DNA of 64,000 nucleotides from Powellomyces hirtus. Lineage: Eukaryota; Chytridiomycota; Chytridiomycetes; Spizellomycetales; Powellomycetaceae. The stretch spans positions 1,240,001-1,304,000 of the forward strand of contig JAHLKG010000001.1 of NCBI GenBank assembly GCA_025526995.1. The letters are read 5' to 3'. Below the pieces are notes generated by a model, which did no database searches, was not told the origin of the DNA, and saw only the letters and a program-made list of their open reading frames with translations. Of this stretch, positions 46,934 through 58,542 are shown in pieces (position 1 is the first letter of the stretch; the number at the start of each line of letters is the position of its first letter). The translations under genes were made by a program, and so were the position numbers.

Positions 46934-48990
46934 TCAATGTTCCATCCACCCATCCTCAAAACCGCCCATATATGGTACATTTTGCGAGAGTCTGCGGGCG
47001 CCCCACTTGGGAACAGAGCCTGGCGTGGAGGAGGAAAGTGATGAGGCTGTGATTGAGTTGTCCTCAGCTGATGGAGGGAGGGCACGAGCGAAGCCAAAGG
47101 GATCTGGGTCTGCTGGGTTCGTAATCAAGGAGGTCATGGGTCCATGTTGAAACAGCGAGAGTGACGGAGCTGGGACTGTATCGTTTGGGGAGCTACCAAG
47201 GAGGGATACCGATGAGATGCAGAGTGGATTCGATCCACTTCGCGGTCGTGTAGTCGGGGCCACGGGGACGGTGGGAGCCACCCATTTATGCATATCCAAG
47301 CCAGGCGGAGAAGGAGGCGAGGCGATACTTCCGAGTTCAGCCTCACGTTTGGCTTCGGCAAGACGCTGCAGCAACATCATCTTCGTGCGACTTTCGTCTT
47401 TCAACTCTGCTTTCAAATTCTCATGCTCTTCCGTTAGGCTTTGCAGCTGTGCGTCCAATCTCAGAGCAGAGAGCATCCGTGTTTCGTCGCTTTCCAGATT
47501 TCGAATTTGTCTTGATAACTGCTCCGATGCTAGCTGCTTGCTGGTTTTCATCTCCTGCAAATATTTGGCTTCACGGCGAATTTCATTCATTTTATCCATC
47601 ATCTGCAGTTTGAGCACCTTCCATTCTTTCGCAGCCATTTCCGTATCACTTTTCACAGTTTTGACGGTTTCCGCTTGCTTCAACGTCGCTTCATGCTTGG
47701 CGCTAATTATCCGTGCCTTTTCTTGCCATTTGTCTCGGTTGGGCAATTCTCGAGCTAGTAGTTTCTGAAGCCGGACCTTGCTCGCCTGCACGTCGGCATT
47801 TGCGTCCTCCAGCTGCTTAACATGCATCCTCTGCTGAGCCCTTGTACTTTCTGCTTCTTTTCGCATGTCTGCCAGGCGTCGGATTTCGTCTCGGATGCGG
47901 TCGTTTTCTCGGCGGGAGCTACTTTCCAACTCTTCCATTGACTTTTGCAGCTGCTGTCGCTGTACTTGCATCGACTCTATCTCAGCCTCAAGGTGCTGTA
48001 TTTGTCTATCAACTTCCTCCTCGGCAGTATGTGAGTTTTCGTATTGTACAGGAGGTTCTTGATCGCTGATCTCCACGGGTTGTTGATCGGGCACTAGCGG
48101 ATTCGAGGCGACGTTGGGAGGCATTTTTGCAGGCTCCGGAATAGATCCCGGTGCGACTGTCCTGATCTGCACCGTTTGAGATGGTGTATTGCGCTTGTTT
48201 CCGGCACATGCCCATATTCGGAAGCGATGCACTCCAGACAGTCCGTTGATGACCAAGAAGTTCTCATCGGCCGAGCAATCTCCGATGATCATGTCGTTAA
48301 CCTCAATCAGATGCCGTACTACTTTCGCTCCAGCAACTGGAACGGAAGTCCAATACAGTTTACAGCTAATTTCCGTGATTTCGTTCACAACCAATAATGG
48401 TTCATTGGGCAGGGCCACTCCGAAGAAGGCAGCCACTGTCCGGAAGTTATTCCGACCCCAGAACACTAATTTCAGGAGGAGATAGTATCCGCCAGTAACA
48501 GTGCAGTGAGCTGCTACTGGGGCCATGAACGCAGGAGGTGGTGTGGTGTTCAAAGAGCTCAGAAGGATATGGGCGAAGGTGATAGCTCCGATCATAATCC
48601 ATGTCTTGATGTCATCCACTTCCAATGACAAGCCAAAACTCATCGAGGCAAGATAGAGTGTGAATCCCAGGACTACGGAAGAGTTGAGAGTGGTAAACTG
48701 GTAATTGACGAGTTTGTAGCTGTAATCAAATGAATCGTCAATTCCCTGGAAATGCCAAAAGTTGAACCGGCACAAAACATACAACAAAATATCGGTTGCT
48801 AGAACTACAGAGACGAGCATGATAAAGATATTGTTGCCCGCCTCATAAGCTTGCACGTAGATCGACAGAGTCAAGGTTGACATGAAGATCCATTCTACTG
48901 GGAAGCCTAGAACATTGGGTAACCAGCTCAGTCTGAAGTTCGTCTTCCCCTCAGATCGCAATCGCGCAGCGGATACCTGTTAAGAAGCTG
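46934..48990 (-). CDS. Multipass membrane/FN3-like/coiled-coil protein
   Basis: About 680 aa in one long exon, with the 5' end unresolved. Up to about four or five membrane helices come first (FMSTLTLSIYVQ, IFIMLVSVVLATDILLYVL, SSVVLGFTLYLASMSFGL, TWIMIGAITFAHILLSSL, GGYYLLLKLVF). A beta-rich segment resembling fibronectin type III follows (EISCKLYWTSVPVAGAKVV then FRIWACAGNKRNTPSQTVQI). A coiled coil of about 220 residues follows (QIQHLEAEIESMQVQRQQLQ and similar). The Ser/Pro-rich tail ends GFEDGWMEH. An upstream exon near 49020-49215 is likely, because the frame stops just 5' of 48990 at an acceptor-like TTAACAG. I recognise no named family. Confidence 0.65.
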
Positions 48991-49656
48991 AGAAAGGAAA
49001 CAGCAACCCAAATGCCAGCTATGGCATGGTGAGACTTCTGTGTTGGCATTGGGATGCTGTTGAGAATGTTAGTATGACATCAAGGACATCCCACGAAACG
49101 CTGACGCGTTGCTCAAAACTCCACGCTGTCATTCTCTGTGCGACCCAAAAAACAGTGAGATAGATGCCGGTCATACGGTACACCCAGGAAACACTATCAT
49201 ATGTAGAACGGCACTTTGAAAGAGATGTGCAGGAAAGGGTTTTGAATGGAATGCAGATCCCAGTTGATCCATCAGCTTCTTTCAAGATCTCTCTCTCTGT
49301 GAACAATCACGTAGCGAGTACGTTGCGGACTAGATTGGATGGGGCTGTTACGAAATAGGAAAGAATTACGTGGCATTGGCAAACTCTGCTGGGACTATCA
49401 TCTGCAACCGGAGATTTATTGCTTTATGAGAGTTTGCCTCTGCCAGTTCTCAATCATGATTTCACGATTGTCCAAACTACAATATCTTTGCAGGTGGGGT
49501 TTGACTGCGCACGGGTGGGGTTGTTATGGCATTTGTTAGTCAGCGTGACTCACTGGCCGAACTTGTCCGTCTTCAGAAGAGTTCACAAATGCAGCGCTTC
49601 TTCGCTCCCTGTCAATTGCATTTCCCCTGCACTCCAGCCTGCACCGAGTAGAAAGC
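48991..49656. other. Divergent intergenic region with unresolved exon
   Basis: Probably carries the first exon(s) of the membrane/coiled-coil gene (a minus frame with MTGIYLTVFWVAQRM at about 49108-49175) and the thioredoxin promoter. Nothing else seen. Confidence 0.4.
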
Positions 49657-50424
49657 ATGTTCCGCGCCTCAGCCCGCACTGCCGGTCCGCGGATATCCCG
49701 GTCGTTTTCGTCTGCTACAGCGCCTCGAGCTGGTAAGGTTATCCACGCAAGGCGCGCTCCTGCGATAGCTGGTTCAAATCCTGTTATATACTTCGATTAA
49801 TACAGTTGGTTTTGATCACAGCCCGTGCGACTCCCAAGAGTTTTCGAGCCGCTCCTGCTGCATCTGCCCCTCGTGCGTTTTCCCCCACACCTGTCGCTCC
49901 CGCTGGGTCTCCCCTGGCTTCCATAGCGCGACCCATGAGCTCAGGACCGGCTGCTGTCCCTGTTCCTGGATCCGAGATCACAGCCGGCGACGGCGATTTT
50001 GAAGAAATATTAAAGCATGCAGGGGACAAGCCTGTTGTGGTTGACTTTTATGCTGAGTAAGTTTTGCTGGTTAGCCACAGTGCGTTAATCTACTAACTCT
50101 GCTGCGTCACTTGCAGCTGGTGCGGTCCGTGCCGTATGATAGCTCCTGCATTGAAGAAAGTGATCGCCGAAAACGGCAAGACCTTCCTGGTCAAGGTTGA
50201 TGTTGACTCGGCAGAAGAAACTGCTGCCAAATATGAGGTACATATCAAAATCGCCTTACGTGCGCGAAGCTAACTGTTAACGCCAACATTCTCACGTCTC
50301 CTAGATCGCGTCCCTTCCTACGGTGGCAGTATTCCGAAAGATGAAAATAGTTGACAAGTTTTTGGGCACCCGGAGCGAGGAACAAATTCGAACATTTGTG
50401 GACCACGCCACCAAAGAGGCCTGA
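49657..50424 (+). CDS. Mitochondrial thioredoxin
   Basis: Thiol-disulfide oxidoreductase. It starts at 49657 with a presequence-like leader free of acidic residues ([19 protein letters not shown]) and splices to a further Ala/Pro/Arg-rich region, so import into mitochondria is likely. The thioredoxin fold begins near [17 protein letters not shown]. The active site WCGPC lies in [15 protein letters not shown] and is split by an intron just before WCGPC. The cis-Pro lies in ASLPTVAVF. The C-terminal helix is [15 protein letters not shown]. Three introns; the first ends at CACAG, 20 bp after an earlier AG. Confidence 0.92.
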
Positions 50425-50770
50425 GCGTGTCATTCTTCCCATCAGTCATCGCCCGGTGGACTTCGACACTCGGGCATTTGTAAAGAACGTGACAAGAGAT
50501 ATCAAAGGCTTTTGATGCGTTGAACAACATCAATTAAGTTATATTTACAATTTTGGCTGTCATGTGTGGTGCGGGTCAGCTGCGTCGTGAGGATATTCAC
50601 GGGGCGGAATGGTTGTCTTATCGTTTGACCTTCACAAAGTATGTCAGGCCGACAACGTACAGTTGTCCGTTTGCGGGATGGTAACGTTGACCTTGAGACA
50701 GTGGCAACTTCTTGCTTGTCCCAAAACTTCGAAGCAGTTGAAAGTTTTGCTATGCACGGGCAGTCATTGA
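50425..50770. other. Convergent intergenic region
   Basis: 3' flanks of thioredoxin and GPN3. No gene seen. Confidence 0.45.
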
Positions 50771-51714
50771 TCACATTTCTGTGCCTTCGTCGTCGTCCCA
50801 CTCCCTGGGCTCCTTCGGCTCAAGATCTTCCCCATACTGCACAGCGTTGTCCACACAGCTGAGAACCATTTCCACACTGTCTTCATCCGCGACATTTAGT
50901 GGCAGGAATGAAACCATGTTGTATTCTTCAATGAGCTGAACTAAAGCTTCATTGAGGGCGTGAAATTTGGGCCGCGTCGAGGAAGATAAGTCGTCGACCA
51001 GGAGATCTCGCTCCGGATTCAAATACTTCTCAATATTCTTTGCCTTTGCCGGGGAAAGGAGGTCACATTTCGATAACACGTTGATGTGGGGAATCTCGAG
51101 CTGTACCATGGCGGACATCGCGGAAAGCACTCCCGAGAAAAACTTTGGCGGGGAGTCGATGAATGTTGAGTCCAAAAGGTAAACGCCGCACACTCTGTAA
51201 TCGAGACGGTGCAGTACACTGACGAGTGAAGGGATGATCGGATGCGCGGTATAAAGCTCGATTTGCCCGGGAAGGTCAATCAAAAGATAATCATCCTCTC
51301 CATGACCAAGTTCTGCAAGTTGTTTGTCAGGACTCCCGCTCGCTGCACACTTCGCTTGTATTTTTGCATACCTTCCTCCAGGAAATCGATGTTTTGGATT
51401 AGGTATTCTAGACAGTATATGAGTCCGCCGTTCGGTCCATAACCAAGTTCTTCCTGCACATCTTCCAAAGAGATCAAATCTCGGATGTCAACGGTCGGTT
51501 TATAGTCGAAAGTATCAGCGGCCGGGTCCAGGTTTACGAGATGCATGATTCGTTTTGTGGTGTTTGCATGAGTGATCATTGTTGAACAGTACGTGGACTT
51601 GCCGCTCCCGGCGGGTCCCATCACGAGTTGACATATTCTACCCCTGATAAATCAAACCAGGGTAAGATAGTTGTAAAGAGGCTTCAAAGACTTTCTTTGT
51701 ACAGAGGCCTACAT
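50771..51714 (-). CDS. GPN3: GPN-loop GTPase 3
   Basis: GPN-loop GTPase that works with GPN1 in assembly and nuclear import of RNA polymerase II. Walker A is GPAGSGKST; the GPN loop lies in [13 protein letters not shown]. Then come [12 protein letters not shown], a switch region and the guanine-specificity region [11 protein letters not shown]. The acidic tail ends DEGTEM. The first exon supplies only A and T of the start codon: AT at 51714-51713, an intron from 51712 to 51644 (GTAGGC...TATCAG), then G GGT AGA. This yields [17 protein letters not shown], which lines up with the family N-terminus. Without this join no in-frame ATG precedes the Walker motif except Met 8. One more intron interrupts the middle. 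Confidence 0.9.
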
Positions 51715-51802
51715 TTTGTATTTTCACGGTCGATGTTTTTGGTTTTCGGGAAGCATTTCCAAGTGTGCAATGCTCGAAAGTCAAAGCGAGCCTACATTTC
51801 AC

Positions 51803-51810
51803 TCACGTGA
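51803..51810. promoter_or_regulatory. TCACGTGA palindrome between GPN3 and eIF2-beta
   Basis: Perfect CACGTG-core palindrome 89 bp upstream of the GPN3 start, in the 384-bp divergent promoter shared with the eIF2-beta gene. The rest of the gap shows no gene. Confidence 0.4.
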
Positions 51811-52098
51811 TCTTATACACGCGTAAGCATGATGGAGTCACCAACAATGGTTCAAGCCAGCCGCACTTGTTCGATCCATCCTACGTGTGCCCTCGCCCAC
51901 CCAGCTGAAAAAGTAACTGGCCTGACGACGACAACGGTACTGTATTGCAAAGCTGCAAGATCACCTCGGAATTCCAACAAATCACTGGAAGAACTTACGG
52001 GCGACATCAACCTATTCTTCAAAGCGTTGAAGCGCAGTTTAACCTCTTTTTACATCGGAATCCCCAACGAGCACTCAGAAACTTGTCGCCAGCTCATC

Positions 52099-53505
52099 AT
52101 GTCTATGAATGAGGACAAGCCCATAGAAGACCCCGAAAACGTACGTACAACTTGAGTTCAAGACATCTATGCTGATCCTGGGGAAATACGCTGCAATGCT
52201 TTGGTCCAGACCAAGTGGTGTTACAAATTGCTAATGACATCGTGACTTTTCTTGCAGTTCGACTTCGGAATCAAGAAGAAGAAGAAGAAGAAGGCTGTGC
52301 CCGACTTCGATGCTCCTGCCGTAACAGATCAAGATGATGTAGCCGAAACAAATTCTGCCGCTGAAGAGACCGCTGCGCCACAGGAAGGCGAGGATCCGGA
52401 CAACATGTTTGCGGACTTGAAAAAGAAGAAGAAAAAGAAGAAGGTCACCATCGAAGGCGAGCAGGGAGCCGAAGAGGGCACCCCGGAAGCCACCTCCTCC
52501 GAAGCATTCGACTTCGGGGAGAAGAAGAAAAAAAAGAAGAAGAAGAGTGACATGGCAGACTTCGAGGCAGCTCTGAAGGACGGGCAGACTCAAGAGGAGG
52601 CTCAAGATGGGGCCGACAACGAGGCCGCTGCCGTGGAAAAGGAAGGTGGTGACGACTGGGCTGGATCTGCGCGTGACTATACATACAACGAAGTAAGTCA
52701 TTACGGCTCATTGAAGGAGCAGTGCAATATGGATACCTTCAACGTCGCAGGAAGCGTGTCTGGTGGGGAACTTCGTTGTATGAGTTAGAAGAGATGTATT
52801 CTCGCGACATGTTGTTTACAAAAGATCAAACGCTCGTCGGGGGTGTGAGCTGGTATATGGAGGATCAACTATCTTACCATGGGTGGTCGGAAAAAAGCTT
52901 CCATGGTGGTTGGAAAAAAGCTTTTGGACTGAGCCTCATTGTGACACGAGTCGGTTGCTAACTGTCCGCTTTTCAATAGCTCCTCCACCGAGTATTCAAC
53001 GTGCTCCGTCAGAATAACCCGGACCTAGTCGGCGACAAGAAGCGATACACCATTGCGCCACCTCAAGTCATGCGTGAGGGCACCAAGAAGTCTGTATTCG
53101 CGAACGTAGTGGATATCTGTAGACGTATGCACAGACAGCCCGATCACGTCATCCAGTTCCTGTTTGCCGAACTGGGAACCACAGGGTCCATTGATGGAAA
53201 CCAAAGACTAGTCATCAAAGGACGATTCCAACAGAAACAGATTGAGAATGTTCTGAAGCGTTATATCAGTAAGGTTTTCTCCGATATCGCCCGTTGCTAC
53301 ATTGAGGATTAACCCATCTTGTTTGACAGTGGAATACGTGACATGCAAGACTTGCAAGTCTGCTGACACAATTCTGACCAAGGAAAACCGACTGTTTTTC
53401 CTGCAATGCGAGTCGTGCGGTTCCACCAGAACTGTTTCCGCTATTAAGACTGGTTTTGTGGCCCAGACCCGCGATGCGAGAAAGGCTGCTCGTGCCAATG
53501 CGTAA
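52099..53505 (+). CDS. SUI3: Translation initiation factor eIF2 subunit beta
   Basis: Subunit of the eIF2 ternary complex that brings Met-tRNAi to the 40S subunit. Starts at 52099 ([14 protein letters not shown]). Three Lys blocks (K-boxes) of 7-8 Lys each, in [23 protein letters not shown] and [13 protein letters not shown], match the sites that bind eIF5 and eIF2B-epsilon. After a roughly 290-nt intron the core begins [16 protein letters not shown] and includes [16 protein letters not shown] and [14 protein letters not shown]. The C2-C2 zinc finger is built from CKTCKSADT and CESCGSTRT. It ends ARKAARANA. Three introns; the second is long for this window. Confidence 0.95.
52877..52923 (+). 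repeat. 23/24-bp tandem duplication in eIF2-beta intron 2
   Basis: Two adjacent near-identical units, 52877-52900 and 52901-52923, each starting CCATGG and ending GGAAAAAAGCTT, within the intron at about 52693-52980. Confidence 0.75.
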
Positions 53506-54056
53506 ATATCATCAGTACGACGCTAAATGGGACGCCTGCATACTTTGCACTGGAGTGAAGCATGTTGGGGTGAGGCGGACAGAGACTGTCCGGTGGATAT
53601 CCATTCTCGCCTTTCTGACACAGTCCCATTTGGCCCACATCGCTGGACCCGAGCTCCCACAACTTCCGACTTCCCTTACATTTCTCTTTCTCCCGTCATC
53701 CCCTCCCACCCTCTCATCACTGTAATGTCACATAATAGTTTCTTCACGCTGTATATTTGAGAGAGTGGATCGGGGCTCAGTGAATGGGACATAGAGAGCA
53801 AGTATTACCGACGTAGATTTGAACTCCTGCTGTTTTGCACCTGTCTTGTGGCTGTTTGCGGTAATGCTTTCGTTAACCTGCGTGCGGCAAACGCGCGCTG
53901 CGGCAAGTCGCGTGTTTGACGGCACAATCGGTCTGGCATGTGCAAATCTCCCCTTGTTGCCCATCTGGTTCATTCTTCCAACCCACCTCATACTAGAGCA
54001 TCCTTTACATCCCATATTACAAAATCTCCCTGGATTCACTTGGTACCATCATCAAT
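53506..54056. other. Tandem intergenic region
   Basis: Between eIF2-beta and SAC1. Pyrimidine-rich near 53670-53720. No gene seen. Confidence 0.45.
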
Positions 54057-56547
54057 ATGCCTGCGGCACCAGATTCTGTTTCTCGCGACATGTTCCGACT
54101 ATATCGCACCCGGGATGGACAGTCCTACATTCTCGAGAGTCCCCTCAAGTCCAAAAAGGGCGGCGAGAATATGCTGCTTATCTCGCAAGATGCCGTGCAG
54201 GTCAAAACACTGGCTCAAGCGGCGGCATTGGGACTGGATGACGGTCCGAGTGCCTCGCAAGTGGACATCTGTGGTGTTGTTGGCATCATCGATATGATTT
54301 TGGGTGCGTACCAAGTATCCCTGGCTGCCGGAGTCCTGCCACCGAATGCGGGAAACAAGAGCTAACACCAACTCTCGCATCTCTTTTTTGATGATAGGCA
54401 AATACCTGATCGTGGCTACTGCCCGGACCCTGGCCGCCACCCTCCAGGCCCACAAGATCTGGAGGGTTACCGCCGCCAGCATCCTTCCCATAGGCCCAGC
54501 AAGCCAACTGCTGCTTGCTAGAAAGAAGGGCGTGGATGATAGAACTTTGGGGAAGGTAGGGAGACCTGTTAGAGCGTGCTGGTACTCCGCCTTTTCCTCA
54601 ATCTTTGTGCCTCATTCAGTACACCTTGGATCAAGAACTGTTACAATCAATCAATGAAATTGCGAATTCCGGCCATCTCTACTATTCTACAACCTACGAT
54701 CTTACTCATTCGATCCAACACAATTACCTCAGGACAAGTCGCAAAGCTTCTCAAACGGTCATTGACGACCGTTTCTTTTTACTAAACATCTTGCTCAACC
54801 CGTTTTGAACGCCGGCGAGGCTGCTGCCCCATGGGTTCTCAACATGATCTGCGGATTTGCCGGAACCATTGACCTCAGCATCGCACTGCCTCACGAGGCT
54901 GGAGCGATGGAGGGAGCTCCCAAGTCATACAAGCTGACTCTTATCTCTCGCTTGAACCGTCGGCGAGTTGGTATGCGCTACGTCCGTCGCGGCCTTGATT
55001 TCGATGGAAACACTGCGAACAATGTTGAGATGGAGCAGATTGTCTATCATGAAGATTACCACCGGTGCAAAAAGCTGAGCGCCTTCGTCCAAATTCGTGG
55101 ATCTGTCCCATCAGTGTGGGGCCAAGATCTCAACATGAATTACAAGCCTGACCTGCTTGTTGCGTCAATCGATAAGCCTGCGGTGTGGAACTCGTGCAAA
55201 AAGCACTATGACGATTTGAAAAATCAGTACATTGGCGAAAACGCCGTTGAAGGGAGCGGTCCAGACATTGGCAAAGTGATCTGCGTGAACTTGCTTGACG
55301 TATCTGGTTTCGAAGGACGCTTGACGAAAGTGTATGAGGACTCTGTTAGACGCTTCCGCGATGACAAGGTATCATACGAGGAGTTCCCGGTCAACAAGTG
55401 GTGCAAGGGCGGCAAATTTCAGAACATGGAAATTCTGGTGGACCGTGTTCGAGACCGTCTTGTCAACAGCGGTTGGCTGATTGCCGACGGCGACGTGCCG
55501 GCGTCTTCTCTTGTTGCTGGAGGAGCTAAGACTTCGACCCCGCTTACCATTTGGAAACTGCAAACGGGCCTGGCACGCGTGTCGTGTCTCGATTCCCTGG
55601 ATCGCACCAACCTGACGTGCAGTATCTTTGCGCGCTATATGCTCCCGTACCAGCTTCAAACAGTCACCCCAGGACTGGGACCTCTGCCGGCATCCGCCAA
55701 TGGTGTCATTGCGAGTGATCTGCGAGATCCTGTCGCGTCTGTTCGTGCTGCACTGACCCCTGCGCTCGTTCGCACCATCACCAACATGTGGGCTGACTCA
55801 GGAGACGCTGTCAGTCTCTTGTACGCTGGAACTGGTGCTCTGAAAGCTGATGTTACTCGTACGGGAAAGAAGACGATTCGAGGCAGCTTAACTGACGGCA
55901 TCAACTCCCTGACCAGATACTATCTGAACAACGTAAGAGCACGCGCTCTCTTGACTCACAATCTGTGATGCAATGGCCAATCTCTAACTAATGCCTCTAT
56001 TTAGTTTGTCGACGGTCGCCGACAGGACGCGTACGATCTGTGGACGGGAAAGGCTGTTGCTTCCCAAATCAACCACCTCGTTGAGACAGAAGGCGTGAAA
56101 CGCGCGCAACGCGTCAGGAAGCCTTACCTGGAAAGTGGATCCGGCATCATCGGCCGCATCGTCCCATCATTTGTGATCAATACTATTGAGCCACTACTGC
56201 AGACTGCGACCGAATACGCCCGCGCCTCCCCAAGGACTATTAGACCTACTGTAGAACCTCAGGTTCATGAGACAGCCAGAAGAGTGGAGACAACTACAGT
56301 CACCCGCTGGGTCTCCCCGCATTTCGATTCTGAAGGAAGCCCTAACTCCATCCCTGGTCTTCTTATTTCCGCTGCCAAGCTTTACGCTCCCACCCAGGTC
56401 ACCTCGGCAATTGAATTTGTGATTGCCTTGGCCCTCTTCGCGTATCTGCTTGTCTTGACACGTATCCTCGGCATTCAAGGACATTTCGTGGTTAACCGCC
56501 CTCGTCTGAGTGTAGAGTACCGCAACATTTTCGATCTCTTGGATTAG
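54057..56547 (+). CDS. SAC1: Phosphoinositide phosphatase Sac1
   Basis: ER/Golgi membrane phosphatase that removes phosphate mainly from PI4P. Starts at 54057 (MPAAPDSVSRDMFRLYRTRDG). The SAC domain runs through IWRVTAASILPIG, HLYYSTTYDLTHSIQ, SRLNRRRVGMRYVRRGLDFDG and SFVQIRGSVPSVWGQD-like sequence. The catalytic Cx5R motif is CLDSLDRTN in VSCLDSLDRTNLTCSIF. Then come AGTGALKADVTRTGKKT and SLTRYYLNNFVDGRRQDA across an intron. Only one strong C-terminal membrane helix is clear (FVIALALFAYLLVLTRIL); yeast and human proteins have two, and the first may be the weaker GIIGRIVPSFVINTI. It ends NIFDLLD. Five introns. Complete. Confidence 0.93.
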
Positions 56548-56956
56548 TGCAGCTTTGCCACCCTTTAATACTAGTATACCGTTTATCCCGAAAGAGAGGA
56601 CGGCCTGTTTCACCTCTCCGTTATGTATTCCTCGACTCGTAGATATCACCGCCTCATTACAATTACAATTAAACTTACGAAATGCGCAAAATTAGATATC
56701 AGGAAAATGATCTTTCTATAGTTCTACATAGGAGCACACAATTCTAGGAGCGCCCAGCCACATGCTGCATTGCATAGTCGTTGTCCCACAATGGGCAATG
56801 TCAATTGGCAGGTATTGCGCGGGTTGGCCGAATCATCCTGGATTCTCTTTGGATTAGGATCAAATGTAATAGCAACCAGAGTGGCGTTAGCCTATCAACG
56901 CTCAACGGGTCCCCAAGACAGATTCGCACGGTGAGTTACATGGCGTGAAGTATTCT
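56548..56956. other. Convergent intergenic region
   Basis: 3' flanks of SAC1 and the augmin-like gene. No gene seen. Confidence 0.45.
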
Positions 56957-58136
56957 TCATGATATCCCTTGGGCAATCGAGCTGAGGATCTCCTGCTTGC
57001 GCTGGATGAGGTCAGTCTGTAACAGCAAAAAAGGGTGAGCTGCAATCCATCAATTTGAGAGTCTCAATCAGATCCCGTACCAATTCGATTTTGCGGTGCG
57101 CCAATTTGAGATTCGCCAGAACCGGGTCTGGTGGCAGATCTGCAACGCCTTTCAACAAGAGCTCTTTACTATCTAGGTCTGTTCTCAACTGGTCAATCGT
57201 CTCCGTCAGTGACAGTAGTGTTGCGGGTGTATATGTTGGAAGTGCAGGGTCAATTCGTTCCTCGAGCGTTTGTAGACGTTCTGCGTATTCATCGCCTTTT
57301 TCGGTCAACATCGCCGCATTTCGTGTCCACTCCCGCTCTTTCTGACGGTCCAACTCTTCGTTGTCGGTTACAGACTTAAGTATCCTGTGAAGTGCATGCC
57401 ATCTGTGTGAGTGGCGATCTCTTGAGCATGTCGCTTTAGAAACAGAAGATACGTACGCAGCCGTCCGCCTGCACTCCGCATCGATGGTATGATGTCTTTG
57501 CTCCATTTCCTCCAGTAGTTCTGTTTGTTTCTTCAGTTCCATATTCGCTTTCAACTCTTCCAGAATCAGGTCCGACATGGCTACCTGGTAGCTTAGAGAA
57601 ACGACAGATTTTGATTTGGGGGTGAGATACGTGGCAGCGGAACCAGACGAGGACTAGTTTTATACCTTGTTGGGTGCACGTCCCCTATCTGGAGCTCCTG
57701 AGCCAAATCAGCAAGCAGGCAAAGATTTCCTTCACCGCTACGCGTCAATGTCTCCTTCGTCACTCCCATCACTTCCAGTAGGCGTTCAAGCCGTCGTGCT
57801 GTTCACGGGGAAGACATGAGCAGCGGTCAACCTCTTGTCGAAATCCGTGCCGACTTTGACGCGATAATTACATTCGGCTTCATATTCATCAGCGAACCGC
57901 TCATCGGCCTCGTTTCCAACGGCCCTAAGATCGTCCCGGATTTGATCGCACTGTACCAGACCTTGAACTAGTCGCTCGCTTGCCAGGTCTGTGAATAGCG
58001 CTGCTGCCACTTCGGAATGGGAGAAGAGACCATTGTCGGCGAAAAGGTCCCCGTGCTTTCCAGTTAGGGTCTCCAGGAGTGCTGTTAGATGTGCTCCACT
58101 AAGGGCTGCTTCCCGGCTCTCGTTATGCCGGCTCAT
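56957..58136 (-). CDS. Coiled-coil protein, HAUS1/augmin-like
   Basis: About 310 aa, almost all predicted helix. Starts at 58134-58136 (MSRHNESREAALSGAHLTAL). A middle exon has RLLEVMGVTKETLTRSGEG and LCLLADLAQELQIGD. Then SDLILEELKANMELKKQTEL begins a long coiled coil. The C-terminal part, PATLLSLTETIDQLRTDLDS, LPPDPVLANLKLAHRKIEL and, after an intron, TDLIQRKQEILSSIAQGIS, resembles the end of human HAUS1 (a 'SL...L..LK....L....DL.P.P.L...KI..A' pattern). Augmin binds gamma-tubulin complexes to spindle microtubules. The join near 57800 could not be put in phase by eye. Assignment is tentative; a generic coiled-coil protein is the alternative. Confidence 0.5.
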
Positions 58137-58542
58137 TACTTGAAAAATCGTTCTGCAGAATGTCCTCGTTCCCGCTTTGCCGAATGAGAACTTCTTTCTT
58201 GGCGCGACGCGTCGCGGGAGCCTCGCGTCGATCCATCTGTCTCCCCTTGTTTCCCCATTCTTTTTCTCAGTATCCCCGATTGGTCACTTCCGCTTTGAGA
58301 TCCGTATTGCCATACGTTCAAGTCCAAACATTTGCATAGATCAGCGGATAATCCGTTCTCCTCGTTCGTTTGAATCCGCTATCGACTCCAGCAAAGTATA
58401 ACAATCACACGGCGGCTGGGTGTCATCGTTCCTCAAATTGGATACTTACCAACAGAGAGCCACTATCGCCTACCCAACCTCAGAGCAGTAGCGTTGAGCG
58501 AAGTCCTTAATTTTTCCTGACTGATTATCAGAATACCAGACA
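58137..58542. other. Divergent promoter region
   Basis: Between the augmin-like and BTB-like genes. No gene or clear site seen. Confidence 0.45.

Noticed and set aside
49738..49805. tRNA-like B box (GGTTCAAATCC) in the first thioredoxin intron
   Set aside because: No matching A box or cloverleaf stems; the segment fits an intron with proper ends.
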